NCBI GenBank assembly: GCA_037968395.1
Contig: JBBKVK010000322.1
Coordinates: forward strand, 1-64,000
Length of the DNA stretch: 64,000 nt
From: JADKBO01 sp037968395
Lineage (GTDB): Bacteria > Bacteroidota > Bacteroidia > Chitinophagales > Saprospiraceae
Direction of reading: 5' to 3'
Position 1 is the stretch's first letter. Each line of letters begins with the position of its first letter. Below, piece by piece: positions 53,319-62,449 of this stretch. The notes under the pieces were generated by a model. That model was given only the letters and a program-made list of their open reading frames with translations, was not told where the DNA came from and did no database searches. The translations under genes and the position numbers were made by a program.

Positions 53319-55475
53319 ATGATAAACATAATTTACATTTTTATATTGAGCTTTATATCTCAAACAATAATTGCTCAAAGTGAAATTACATTAGAAAATC
53401 TCTGGCAAAACTACAGCTATAATGTAAAGTCAGTTCCAGGTTTCAATTTCATGAATGATGGAAGACATTATACAAGACTAGAAAAAAACTCAATAAATAA
53501 ATATGACTTAATCTCTGGAGAAAAGGTTTCGACCACTATGGACCCCAAAAGTTTACAAGACTTTGGTCAAACAATTTCTTCATACAAATACAATCAAAAT
53601 GAGACAAAAATTGTCTTAGAATCAGAGACCAAATCGATCTATAGGAGATCTTCAGAGGCTTACTTTTATGTTTATGATGTGGCTACTAGTTCTGTTAAAA
53701 AAATACATGATTCTAAAATAATGTATGCCACACTCAATCCAAAATCAGATAAAGTTGCCTATGTACTTGACAATGATATCTATTTATATGATTTGAATAC
53801 AAACCAGACCACTCAAGTTACAAAGGATGGTAAAAAGAATAATATTATCAATGGATCTGCAGATTGGGTCTATGAGGAGGAATTTTCTATGTCACAAGCG
53901 TTTTATTGGTCTCCAGATGGAAGTAATATAGCATTTATGCGATTTAATGAAAGCGATGTGCCAGAGTTTACCATGACTCTATTTAATGACGGCATGTATC
54001 CAGAATATGAAACTTTTAAGTATCCTAAAGTAGGTGAAAAAAATGCGATTGTTTCGGCCCATATCTATAATGTAGATTCTAAAAAGACTAAAGAATTACA
54101 AATGGGTGAAATGAATGATATTTATATCCCTAGAATAAAATGGACAAATGGCGACAATGAACTTGTCGTTTTCAAACTAAATAGACATCAAAACCATCTT
54201 CAGCTACTTTTATTTAATTCAAAATCTGAAAAACCTAAAATCCTACTTGATGAGAAAAACACATATTTTGTTGTCATTACAGATGACTTGACTTTCTTGA
54301 AGGACAAAAAACATTTCATTTGGTCTTCTGAAAAAGGAGGATACAACCAAATTTATTTATATAACATGGATGGGCAAGAACTACATAATCTAACACCAGG
54401 AAGTTATGATGTAAAAACAATATACGGAGTTGATGAGAAAAAAGGTGTGGTTTATTATAGTTCTGCTGAGGTATCTCCAATAGAAACATATATATATTCT
54501 ATAGATCTAAAAGGCAAAAACAAAAAGCAAATAACTCCACAAAAAGGAACAAACAATGCTCAATTTAGTAGTACTTATGATTATTATATCCTAAATCACA
54601 GCAGTGCCATTTCTCCTCCAAACTATACCGTTTATAATAGTAAATATGAAAAAGTAAGGGAAATAGAAAATAATGAAAAATTTGCAAACCATTTAATTGA
54701 TTATGGCCTCAACCCAATAGAGTTTTTTAAATTTAAAACCTCTGAAAATGTGGAATTGAATGGGTACATGATAAAACCAACTAATTTTAACGAAAAAAGA
54801 AAGTATCCTGTATTCATGACACAATACAGTGGGCCAGGGAGCCAATCTGTAGTGAATAAATGGAGCGGAAATAATTATTGGTGGTATCAAATGTTAGCAC
54901 AAAATGGATACCTAGTAGTATGTGTAGACCCAAGAGGAACAGGAGGAAGAGGTGAAGAGTTTAAAAAAATGACCTACTTGCAAATGGGTAAATATGAAAC
55001 CATTGACCAGATAGAAGCAGCAAAATATATTGCTACTTTGCCTTTTACAGATGCAAATAGAATTGGTATATTTGGGTGGAGTTATGGAGGTTTTATGTCA
55101 AGCCTATGTATAGCCAAAGGAGCAAATATATTTAAATCAGCAATAGCTGTAGCTCCAGTGACAAATTGGAAATGGTACGATAGTGTCTATACTGAAAGGT
55201 TTATGAGAACTTACTTAGAAAATGAATCAGGGTATAAAGATAATTCACCAGTTTACTTTGCTGACCAGATTAAAGGTAATTATTTATTAGTACATGGCCT
55301 TGCAGATGACAACGTACATTGGCAAAATAGTGCAGAGATGACAATGGCATTAATTAAGGCGAATAAGCAATTTGATACTTATGTCTATCCTAACAGAAAC
55401 CATGGAATAATTGGAAACAATGCTAGAATTCACCTTTACACAAAGATGACTAACTTTATATACGAAAAACTTTAA
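53319..55475 (+). CDS. Dipeptidyl peptidase IV-like S9B peptidase
   Basis: An exported serine peptidase of 718 residues with a signal peptide of about 19 residues. The N-terminal two thirds form a beta-propeller that includes DWVYEEEF with the double Glu (E186-E187) that holds the substrate N-terminus, the key DPP IV feature. The C-terminal alpha/beta-hydrolase has the nucleophile S588 in GWSYGG, the Asp in GLADDN (663/664) and H695 in NRNHG. It cleaves dipeptides from peptides with Pro or Ala at the second position, probably in the periplasm. Confidence 0.93.
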   Translation: MINIIYIFILSFISQTIIAQSEITLENLWQNYSYNVKSVPGFNFMNDGRHYTRLEKNSINKYDLISGEKVSTTMDPKSLQDFGQTISSYKYNQNETKIVLESETKSIYRRSSEAYFYVYDVATSSVKKIHDSKIMYATLNPKSDKVAYVLDNDIYLYDLNTNQTTQVTKDGKKNNIINGSADWVYEEEFSMSQAFYWSPDGSNIAFMRFNESDVPEFTMTLFNDGMYPEYETFKYPKVGEKNAIVSAHIYNVDSKKTKELQMGEMNDIYIPRIKWTNGDNELVVFKLNRHQNHLQLLLFNSKSEKPKILLDEKNTYFVVITDDLTFLKDKKHFIWSSEKGGYNQIYLYNMDGQELHNLTPGSYDVKTIYGVDEKKGVVYYSSAEVSPIETYIYSIDLKGKNKKQITPQKGTNNAQFSSTYDYYILNHSSAISPPNYTVYNSKYEKVREIENNEKFANHLIDYGLNPIEFFKFKTSENVELNGYMIKPTNFNEKRKYPVFMTQYSGPGSQSVVNKWSGNNYWWYQMLAQNGYLVVCVDPRGTGGRGEEFKKMTYLQMGKYETIDQIEAAKYIATLPFTDANRIGIFGWSYGGFMSSLCIAKGANIFKSAIAVAPVTNWKWYDSVYTERFMRTYLENESGYKDNSPVYFADQIKGNYLLVHGLADDNVHWQNSAEMTMALIKANKQFDTYVYPNRNHGIIGNNARIHLYTKMTNFIYEKL

Positions 55476-55518
55476 CCTACTTTATTGAGTTAACTTTCAT
55501 AAATTTTGCAATAACAAT

Positions 55519-56859
55519 ATGGCAACTCCACAATCCGTAGCATTTCATACATTAGGTTGTAAACTCAACTTTTCTGAAACATCAAGTATCAGAAGGCAAT
55601 TTGAAGATCATGGCTATTCTGCCGTTCCTTTTGAAGAAGGAGCAGACATTTATGTCATCAATACATGTTCTGTGACTGACTTTGCAGATAAAAAATGCAG
55701 ATATGAAGTTAGAAGAGCGTTGAAATATTCGCCAGATGCTAAAATAGTTGTTGTTGGATGTTATGCACAATTAAAACCAGAGGAAATATCTAATATTGAA
55801 GGAGTTGATTTAGTCTTAGGGGCTGCAGAAAAATTTAACATTTTAGACTACGTTAATGGCATTTCTAAAGCTACAGGTAAAGGAATGATTAAGGCTGGAG
55901 AAGTAAGTGCTGCCAATTCGTTTCATGATGCTTTCTCTTTTGGTGACAGGACTCGGTCTTTCTTGAAAGTACAAGATGGGTGTGATTACAAATGTTCGTT
56001 CTGTACTATTCCTCAAGCTCGTGGAGCATCTAGAAGTGATACTATAGCAAATGTTGTAAATAATGCTGAAAAAATTGCTTTCCTTGGAAATAAGGAAATT
56101 GTGCTAACAGGTGTAAACATTGGAGATTTTGGTAATGGAACAGAAGTTATTGAAGGTGTAAAACCAAAGAAGGATGATATGTTTATTGACCTTATCAAAG
56201 AGTTAGACAAAGTACCAGGCATTGATAGATTTAGAATATCGTCAATCGAACCTAATTTGTGTACAGATGAAATAATTGATTTTGTAGCAACCTCAGATAA
56301 ATTCGTTCCACACTTTCACATACCGCTCCAATCTGGATCTGATAAAATGCTGAAAGCCATGAGACGTAGGTACAAAAGAGAGCTTTATGCTCAAAGAGTA
56401 GCTAAAATAAAGGATGTAATGCCAAATTGTTGCATCGGAGTAGACGTTATAGTTGGATTTCCTGGAGAAACTGAAGAAGATTTTATGGAAACGTATATGT
56501 TTCTAAATGATCTTGATGTTTCCTACTTCCATGTATTTACTTATTCCGAAAGAGCAAATACATTGGCAGCAGAAATGGATGATGTCGTCCCAATGTCAGT
56601 TAGAAAAGCAAGAAACAGGAAACTGAGGTCATTGTCTAAAATGAAAAAAGACGTATTTTACAAATCCCAAGAAGGGCTAGAAGCGAAAGTCTTATTTGAA
56701 GAATCTCCTGTAGACGGAATGATGAGTGGATTTACAGATAACTATATTAAAATACTGACTCCTAAAGTTCAAGAAAAAATCAATACAATTGGCCAAATCC
56801 AATTAGGAAAACTAAACGGAGAAGAAATGGAGTGTAGACTGCTGGTGGAAAGCGTTTAA
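55519..56859 (+). CDS. mtaB: tRNA t6A37 methylthiotransferase MtaB
   Basis: Radical-AdoMet enzyme that adds a methylthio group to t6A at position 37 of certain tRNAs. The 446 residues have three parts: the UPF0004 domain with cluster ligands C14 (TLGCKLN), C50 (INTCSV) and C81 (VVGCYAQ), the radical-AdoMet motif C155-x3-C159-x2-C162 (GCDYKCSFC), and a C-terminal TRAM-like domain. The opening TLGCKLNFSET favours MtaB over MiaB, which has a GCQMN motif, and over RimO. Monocistronic. Confidence 0.94.
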   Translation: MATPQSVAFHTLGCKLNFSETSSIRRQFEDHGYSAVPFEEGADIYVINTCSVTDFADKKCRYEVRRALKYSPDAKIVVVGCYAQLKPEEISNIEGVDLVLGAAEKFNILDYVNGISKATGKGMIKAGEVSAANSFHDAFSFGDRTRSFLKVQDGCDYKCSFCTIPQARGASRSDTIANVVNNAEKIAFLGNKEIVLTGVNIGDFGNGTEVIEGVKPKKDDMFIDLIKELDKVPGIDRFRISSIEPNLCTDEIIDFVATSDKFVPHFHIPLQSGSDKMLKAMRRRYKRELYAQRVAKIKDVMPNCCIGVDVIVGFPGETEEDFMETYMFLNDLDVSYFHVFTYSERANTLAAEMDDVVPMSVRKARNRKLRSLSKMKKDVFYKSQEGLEAKVLFEESPVDGMMSGFTDNYIKILTPKVQEKINTIGQIQLGKLNGEEMECRLLVESV

Positions 56860-57088
56860 ACGGTTTTGACGACTCCTTATAACATCTGAATATAGCCAAA
56901 GCTGTGTTGTTTTCTAAACTAATTCTCAATACTTTACTTTAAACTGTTTAAACGGTATTATCACTATCTGCATTTTCACTACGCTTAATAGTCCATCCTT
57001 TACGGATAATAGTCCTCTGTGTTTTTAACCCTCTTTCACCCCCATATTTGTGTTATAATTATTTATTAAACATTTTAAATCTTTTAAC

Positions 57089-57829
57089 ATGAAAAACACA
57101 GCATTAATAGTATTCATCTTAACGATCTTCCTCGCTCCAGTAAAATCTGAAATATCACCAACTTTCTTTGCTGAAGGGCAACAACTCTTTGTAGTGGCAT
57201 ATTCAGGACTAAATTTGAGAGAAACACCCGATAATAATGCTTCAGCTATCCTAACCATTCCCTATGGTAAAATAGTTACAGTTTTGCCTTTTGATCAAAT
57301 ATGTGTCACTATCCAAGAAATAGATTATGCAAGAGGCAGTTGGGTCAAAGTTAATTTTGAAGGTCAAACTGGATATGTTTTTGATGGCTTTCTGTCACCA
57401 TTAGCAGTGCCACAATACCATGCAGAGATAACTCATGGCAGTGTATCTATTTTTAGTCTATTAGAAAATTGGGTTGACATTCACCTTATACCTTCTGACA
57501 ATTCAGATACTACAATTAATGAAGCTTCAAATAAAATAATTCATTTTTTTGAAGGTGGAGAAACAATGGAAAAGCAAATATTCCATAATGCTTACAGAAC
57601 TCAACTATTGTTATCAGGTGTCAGATTAATGGATGTATTCCATCTTATTAAAGGGTTCTATCATGGTACAGATCAAAAAGAAGAACTTGATCAAAATACT
57701 ATTTTCATTAAAGATGATGAGGGAAATCTAAAAACTATAAAAATCAATTTAGGCCACAATTGCGAGATTCGTCAAATGAAAAATGGTCAAATCAAATTAA
57801 CAATTCAAAAATCATATTCTGGATGTTAA
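57089..57829 (+). CDS. Exported SH3-domain protein
   Basis: A 246-residue protein with a signal peptide of about 21 residues. Residues about 35-105 form a bacterial SH3 domain (GLNLRETPDNNASAILTIPY...GSWVKVNFEGQTGYVFDGFL), usually a peptidoglycan- or peptide-binding fold. The remaining half contains no domain that I recognise and no catalytic motif. It is probably a cell-wall-associated protein. A strong terminator follows. CATATTTG at 57043-57050 may be its -7 box. Confidence 0.76.
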   Translation: MKNTALIVFILTIFLAPVKSEISPTFFAEGQQLFVVAYSGLNLRETPDNNASAILTIPYGKIVTVLPFDQICVTIQEIDYARGSWVKVNFEGQTGYVFDGFLSPLAVPQYHAEITHGSVSIFSLLENWVDIHLIPSDNSDTTINEASNKIIHFFEGGETMEKQIFHNAYRTQLLLSGVRLMDVFHLIKGFYHGTDQKEELDQNTIFIKDDEGNLKTIKINLGHNCEIRQMKNGQIKLTIQKSYSGC

Positions 57830-57861
57830 AAAATTAAAAAATAAAAGGGTGATAAATACTA

Positions 57862-57897
57862 GCGAAAAGGAGGCACAAAGGTGTCTCCTTTGCTATT
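57862..57897 (+). terminator. Terminator after the SH3-domain gene
   Basis: AAAGGAGGCAC (57866-57876), loop AAAG, GTGTCTCCTTT (57881-57891): an 11-bp stem with one wobble pair, followed by GCTATTTTA. Confidence 0.78.
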
Positions 57898-57955
57898 TTA
57901 TACTTATTTTGTCCCTAATTTCGTTAATAGTGATAATATAAAAAATAAAGATGGC

Positions 57956-57993
57956 AATAAGGTTTTAAACCTTTATTAACATCTTTATCTTTG
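57956..57993 (+). promoter_or_regulatory. Promoter region with palindrome for the TPR/TonB-C-like gene
   Basis: TATCTTTG (57986-57993) matches TAnnTTTG and lies 22 bases before the ATG at 58015. Upstream, AATAAGGTTTTAAACCTTTATT (57956-57977, cut here to its halves AATAAGGTTT and AAACCTTTATT) is a near-perfect inverted repeat over the expected -33 region, so it could be an operator. Confidence 0.5.
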
Positions 57994-58014
57994 CAAAAAC
58001 CGTCATAGATTTAA

Positions 58015-59082
58015 ATGTATAAAATGAACATGCGAATTACCATAATTACGATATTATTGCTAACCTCCTTCAGTAGTATGTTTTCACAAAAAATAGAAGA
58101 GGAAGTAGGTTTTAAATACGTCAAGGCAGAGTACCTAATGACTACGGAAAGGCTAGAAGATGCCATCAAAGAATTAAATGATATAATCAAAGTTAGTCCC
58201 GTTTACAAGGATGCCTTAATGTTAAGAGCCAATACACGTTATAGACTTGGAGCATTTAAGGGAGCTAAAGATGACATATTAAAATCAATAGAAGCAATTG
58301 GTATTACTTTGGGTGCGGCCTCACTCTTAGGAAAAACCGAATATGCACTGGGTAATGTTGACCCCGCTTTAAACTCGCTAACTGCTGCTATCTCATTGGG
58401 ATCGCAAGATGAAAGAATATACGAGTTAAGAGCAGATATTTATGAAGACAAAGGTGAATTGCTAAAAGCTTGTGAAGATTGGTATACAGCGGAGGACTTA
58501 GGTTCTACAAAAGGAGCTATAAATGCTAGAAAATTTTGTGGTAAAAGAACTAATTCTAGTGAGCCAACTAAGACACCTCCAGTAGACGTTGGAACTTCAT
58601 CAACATCAGACAATTCTGATGATTCGACAGAAGAAGAGAGTACATCACCTACAAATGCAGATAATTCTAGTACACAATCTAATGACAATTCAGAAGAGGT
58701 AGTAGATGATGAAATAAATTCCGTCCCAATAGATGATGAGGATAATTCAACTATACCTGTTGAGGACAATACTCCTAACAAAATAGAAATCGATGAAGAT
58801 CTGTCATTATCTATATATGGCCAAGGTATTGGTAAAAGAAAAATATTAGATAGACCTAGTATCCTTATTTTATCTGATCAAACTGGGACTGTTGTAGTAG
58901 AAGTATGTATTAACGAAAACGGAAAGATTGATTATGCAGAATTTAATCCTGCAAAATCGACTCTTACAAAAAATAGCTTAGTTTCATTAGCGATAAGGAA
59001 ATCAAAAGAGTTTTGGTTTGAAAAATCGGATTATAAAAAACAATGTGGCTTTATTGTTTTTAATATTAAAGGTTCGGAATAA
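58015..59082 (+). CDS. TPR protein with acidic linker and TonB-C-like domain
   Basis: A 355-residue exported protein. After a signal peptide (start could also be M4 or M6) come about three TPR units in residues 30-175 (for example YKDALMLRANTRYRLGAFKG). Residues about 183-262 are a low-complexity linker rich in Ser, Asp, Glu, Asn and Thr. The C-terminal 90 residues resemble the TonB C-terminal domain (RKILDRPSILILSDQTGTVV followed by VCINENGKIDYAEF). The order is unusual, because TonB itself has a membrane anchor and Pro-rich linker. It may couple to an outer-membrane receptor or assemble a complex. The gene is 11 bases before the next. Confidence 0.7.
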   Translation: MYKMNMRITIITILLLTSFSSMFSQKIEEEVGFKYVKAEYLMTTERLEDAIKELNDIIKVSPVYKDALMLRANTRYRLGAFKGAKDDILKSIEAIGITLGAASLLGKTEYALGNVDPALNSLTAAISLGSQDERIYELRADIYEDKGELLKACEDWYTAEDLGSTKGAINARKFCGKRTNSSEPTKTPPVDVGTSSTSDNSDDSTEEESTSPTNADNSSTQSNDNSEEVVDDEINSVPIDDEDNSTIPVEDNTPNKIEIDEDLSLSIYGQGIGKRKILDRPSILILSDQTGTVVVEVCINENGKIDYAEFNPAKSTLTKNSLVSLAIRKSKEFWFEKSDYKKQCGFIVFNIKGSE

Positions 59083-59093
59083 TACAAACCAAT

Positions 59094-60593
59094 ATGCACC
59101 TATTTATAAGGCCCAAAAGCCTGTTATTTATATTACTACCAATGCTTACAGTATTGGTAGTTTTTAATTCTTGTAGAAAAGATAACAATTTCAAGTTATC
59201 GGATAGTAATTTTTTTGTTTCGCAAGATACCCTTCTATTTGACACTGTATTTACTACTATTGGATCTATAACAAAAAGAGTAAAAATATTTAACACAGAA
59301 TCTCAACCAATATTGCTAGATATAAATATAAAATCTGGTGAAATATCGCCTTTTCGTATGAATGTTGACGGCTATCAAGGGCATAGTTTATCTAATATCC
59401 AGATTCCGGGTAATGACAGCATTTATGTTTTCATGGAGGTTACCATAGACCCAAATCAACCATTAAGTGCTAGCCCATTTGTGATTGAAGATGATCTCAT
59501 TATTTCCCAGACAGGCATTCAAAAAACTATGAAACTGATAGCTTGGGGGCAAAATGCAAATTATATCAGCCAAAAAGGACAGATCAGAGGACTAACTTGT
59601 AATTCGGGTACTATTACATTTTCTGATCCAAAACCATATGTTATTTACGGTATTTTAATTATTGATAGCTGTGAATTAATAATTCCAGCTGGCGCTCATA
59701 TCCACATTCATGGAGGAGTTGTCGTTGAGCCAGATTTTGTATATAATGATGGACAAATAATTGTTTTTCCTAATGGAAAATTAACCGTTCAAGGAACTGT
59801 TGAAAATCCTGTCATATTTGAAGGAGATAGATTAGAACCAGAGTATGAGAACATTTCATCACAATGGGTTGGTATCCGCTTTTGGCCAACAAGTCGTGGA
59901 AACTTAATAGATCATGCTATTATTAAAAATGGTATCATAGGTGTACTTGTAGATAGTGCTGCATCATTAGAAATAAAAAATACAGAAATTAAAAATACTG
60001 GAGGAGCTGGTATTATTGGAATCCATGCTAACATTATTGGTTATAATTTACTTTTACACAGCTGCGGGTCATATAATATGCAATTAACCTATGGAGGTGA
60101 TTATGATTTCAAATATTGTACACTAGTGAGCAAATCATCTCAACGGGAGGCTCTTTATATAAACAACTACAAATGTACAGATCTTGAAAATGATCCATTA
60201 TGTCAAATTTCGGTTGACCTTTATCGAAATAACATTAATTTAAAAAATTCAATAATTCATGGTCCTACCTCTGATGAGATTAATTTAGATGATTATACAT
60301 TAAAGCAGGAGCCAGGTTTATTAAATTATCTGTTTGACCACTGTATAGTTAAAGTTAAAGATATTTTAGATTCCGATGCCTTTCCTTTATTTTTTGATAA
60401 TTGTATTTCTTGTTTAAATTCTACTTCATCTGATACTTTATTTAGAAATTTAGAAGAACAAGATTTCAGGTTGGATACCATGTCAATTGCAGAAATGGAA
60501 GCCACTCCAACCATAGGCATATCAAGTGATATATTAGGCTTTACAAGAGACGCAAGCAAGCCAGATATTGGTTGTTATGAATTCGAAAATTAA
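59094..60593 (+). CDS. Right-handed beta-helix lipoprotein
   Basis: A 499-residue surface lipoprotein with lipobox FNSC (C27). Residues about 40-150 form a beta-sandwich, followed by a series of short strand repeats typical of parallel right-handed beta-helices (for example GNLIDHAIIKNGIIGVLVDS, ASLEIKNTEIKNTGGAGIIG). The C-terminus ends ASKPDIGCYEFEN, a motif frequent in these proteins. Enzymatic activity such as polysaccharide lyase is possible but no catalytic residues can be assigned. It is probably co-transcribed with the TPR/TonB-C-like gene. Confidence 0.78.
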   Translation: MHLFIRPKSLLFILLPMLTVLVVFNSCRKDNNFKLSDSNFFVSQDTLLFDTVFTTIGSITKRVKIFNTESQPILLDINIKSGEISPFRMNVDGYQGHSLSNIQIPGNDSIYVFMEVTIDPNQPLSASPFVIEDDLIISQTGIQKTMKLIAWGQNANYISQKGQIRGLTCNSGTITFSDPKPYVIYGILIIDSCELIIPAGAHIHIHGGVVVEPDFVYNDGQIIVFPNGKLTVQGTVENPVIFEGDRLEPEYENISSQWVGIRFWPTSRGNLIDHAIIKNGIIGVLVDSAASLEIKNTEIKNTGGAGIIGIHANIIGYNLLLHSCGSYNMQLTYGGDYDFKYCTLVSKSSQREALYINNYKCTDLENDPLCQISVDLYRNNINLKNSIIHGPTSDEINLDDYTLKQEPGLLNYLFDHCIVKVKDILDSDAFPLFFDNCISCLNSTSSDTLFRNLEEQDFRLDTMSIAEMEATPTIGISSDILGFTRDASKPDIGCYEFEN

Positions 60594-60618
60594 TTAATTT
60601 TATCGAATCTATTATAAT

Positions 60619-61182
60619 ATGTTTACTACCTATTTAAAGCTTGGATTTGATCACATCTTAGATTTTCAAGGCTATGATCACATACTTTATGTGCTAACAC
60701 TCTGCAGTATATATTCACTTAAAGAATACAAAAAAGTACTAATTCTTATTTCAGCTTTCACACTAGGTCACTCATTAACTCTTTGCTTAGCCGCTCTTAA
60801 TATAATATCCATATCATCTTATGTCATAGAGTTGTTAATTCCGATAACTATATTAGTTACAGCTATTAATAATATAATCTCAACAAAAGCTAAGGGAAAC
60901 ATTAATTATAATTATGCAGTTGCAGCTAGTTTCGGCCTTATTCATGGTCTGGGATTTTCCTATTTTTTTAGAGCATTATTAGACAAAGAAGAGAGCATAC
61001 TAGGACCTCTTATACCATTTAATATCGGAGTAGAGATAGGACAAATTGTTATTGTTTTTTTTACACTACTTTTGAGTTATATTTTTGTCTCTCTATTGAA
61101 AGTTAAACACAGCTATTGGAATATTACGATATCAATATTTGCTATTATCATTTCATCTTATCTAATAATAGATAGAATTTAA
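60619..61182 (+). CDS. HupE/UreJ-like membrane protein
   Basis: A 187-residue protein with five or six membrane spans. It has the HupE/UreJ signature FDHILDFQGYDHILYVLTL near the start, with His and Asp residues, then FTLGHSLTLCLAAL and GLIHGLGFSYFF. HupE relatives carry nickel or cobalt, and UreJ accompanies urease; no hydrogenase or urease genes are near, so the substrate is open. It is 25 bases after the beta-helix gene and may share its transcript. Confidence 0.83.
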   Translation: MFTTYLKLGFDHILDFQGYDHILYVLTLCSIYSLKEYKKVLILISAFTLGHSLTLCLAALNIISISSYVIELLIPITILVTAINNIISTKAKGNINYNYAVAASFGLIHGLGFSYFFRALLDKEESILGPLIPFNIGVEIGQIVIVFFTLLLSYIFVSLLKVKHSYWNITISIFAIIISSYLIIDRI

Positions 61183-61219
61183 GAAGAGATAAAAATTATA
61201 TTATGTCGATTTTACAGTC

Positions 61220-61257
61220 CTATATATCGATTATTTCGTCTATATATAGTATATTTG
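61220..61257 (+). promoter_or_regulatory. Promoter with operator-like repeat for the S24 repressor gene
   Basis: TATATTTG (61250-61257) fits the -7 box. CTATATATCG (61220-61229) and the perfect palindrome CTATATATAG (61240-61249) are 20 bases apart, about two helical turns, and the second abuts the -7 box. This looks like a two-site operator for the repressor encoded downstream. Confidence 0.55.
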
Positions 61258-61273
61258 TAAAAAATATATATTA

Positions 61274-62029
61274 ATGTTAGGATCGAATTTAAAATTCTTG
61301 AGAAAACATCACAGTTTGTCACAACAAGATTTAGCTGACAAACTTTCTTTACCGCGGACTACCTTGGGAGATTATGAAAGGTCGCATACTGAGCCTAACA
61401 TTAATATGATGCAAAAAATTGCTAAAACGTTTGACATCTCTCTTGATCAACTGTTAAAAACGAAACTGAACAAATCAAATATTAATATAGGAAGGTCTAA
61501 TGACTTCAAAGTGTTAGCAATCACAGTTGATTCAAACAACCACAGTAATATTGAACTTGTTGAAACTAAAGCTGCAGCTGGGTACTTAGATGGATGCACT
61601 GATCCAGAATTCATAAAAGATCTCCCTAAAATTGTATTTCCAAATGTACCATCTGGAACATATCGAGGATTTGAAATTAAAGGTGATTCTATGCTCCCAT
61701 TAGAAGCTGGCTCAATTGTAATTTGTTCCTTTATTGAGAGGTTAGCCGAGATCAAGAGTAATAAAACTTATGTAGTGGTAAGTAAGGAAAACGGTGTGGT
61801 ATATAAAAGGTTAAACAATTTATCTGCAGAAAAATCTATATTATTATCTTCGGATAATGAGACTTATAGGCCATACAAATTACCTTATAATGAAATAGAA
61901 GAGGTATGGCAATATTATGCACATTTAAGCTTTAGTGACACGTATTCTACATTCAATACTATTTTAGATGAGAAACTTTCAGAGATTAATAGAAAAGTGA
62001 CAGAAATCCATTCTAAAGTATTAAATTAG
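61274..62029 (+). CDS. LexA/CI-like S24 transcriptional repressor
   Basis: A 251-residue self-cleaving-type repressor. The N-terminal helix-turn-helix of the XRE (Cro/CI) class covers residues 1-62 (LRKHHSLSQQDLADKLSLPRTTL). The C-terminal S24 peptidase domain has the nucleophile S139 in GDSM and the general base K178 in VVYKRL. The cleavage site is probably A102-G103 (KAAAGYLDG). Such proteins respond to DNA damage or other stress. The untranslated leader would be only about 10 bases. No phage genes are near, so it is probably a chromosomal regulator; its own promoter carries likely operators. Confidence 0.88.
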   Translation: MLGSNLKFLRKHHSLSQQDLADKLSLPRTTLGDYERSHTEPNINMMQKIAKTFDISLDQLLKTKLNKSNINIGRSNDFKVLAITVDSNNHSNIELVETKAAAGYLDGCTDPEFIKDLPKIVFPNVPSGTYRGFEIKGDSMLPLEAGSIVICSFIERLAEIKSNKTYVVVSKENGVVYKRLNNLSAEKSILLSSDNETYRPYKLPYNEIEEVWQYYAHLSFSDTYSTFNTILDEKLSEINRKVTEIHSKVLN

Positions 62030-62099
62030 AATATTCTCGATATTATCAATTTATACTACCAATATCACTACAAATGATATTCAAAAAGATAAATTATAT

Positions 62100-62107
62100 T
62101 ACTTTTG
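62100..62107 (+). promoter_or_regulatory. -7 box of a candidate promoter for the DUF3467 gene
   Basis: TACTTTTG matches TAnnTTTG exactly, 17 bases before the ATG at 62125. The -33 element is weak. Confidence 0.5.
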
Positions 62108-62124
62108 ACCTAAAATAAAAAATT

Positions 62125-62433
62125 ATGGCTGACGAAAATAAAAATCAAATAAATATTGAATTATCTGAAGATGTGGCTGAAGGTATATACTCTAACTTAG
62201 CAATTATATCACATAGTCATACTGAGTTTGTTGTTGATTTTATTAGAATGGTACCAAATGTTCCAAAAGCTAAAGTAAAGTCGAGAATTGTACTTACTCC
62301 TGTACATGCTAAAAAATTATTACAAGCTCTAGCGGATAACTTGAAAAAATATGAGGCTCAATATGGCAAAATTGAAAGTAAAAATGAACCTCCATTTCCC
62401 CCAATAAACTTTACTCCTACAGCTCAAGCGTAG
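62125..62433 (+). CDS. DUF3467-family protein
   Basis: A 102-residue cytoplasmic protein of the DUF3467 family, unknown function. The conserved parts are VAEGIYSNLAIISHSHTEFV, DFIRMVPNVPKAKVKSRIVL and HAKKLLQALADNLKKYE. It has its own promoter. Convergent with ruvB, with only 16 bases between the stop codons. Confidence 0.87.
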   Translation: MADENKNQINIELSEDVAEGIYSNLAIISHSHTEFVVDFIRMVPNVPKAKVKSRIVLTPVHAKKLLQALADNLKKYEAQYGKIESKNEPPFPPINFTPTAQA

Positions 62434-62449
62434 ATTATAGTCTTAAATA

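Noticed and set aside
56854..56956. GTTTAAACGGT present twice, 92 bases apart, around the mtaB stop and downstream
   Set aside because: Two copies of an 11-base AT-rich word with no inverted partner or nearby gene control; likely chance.
58556..58800. Repetitive Ser/Asp/Glu-rich stretch that could suggest a mobile or CRISPR-like repeat
   Set aside because: It is a continuous coding linker in the TPR/TonB-C-like protein, without regular repeat and spacer lengths.
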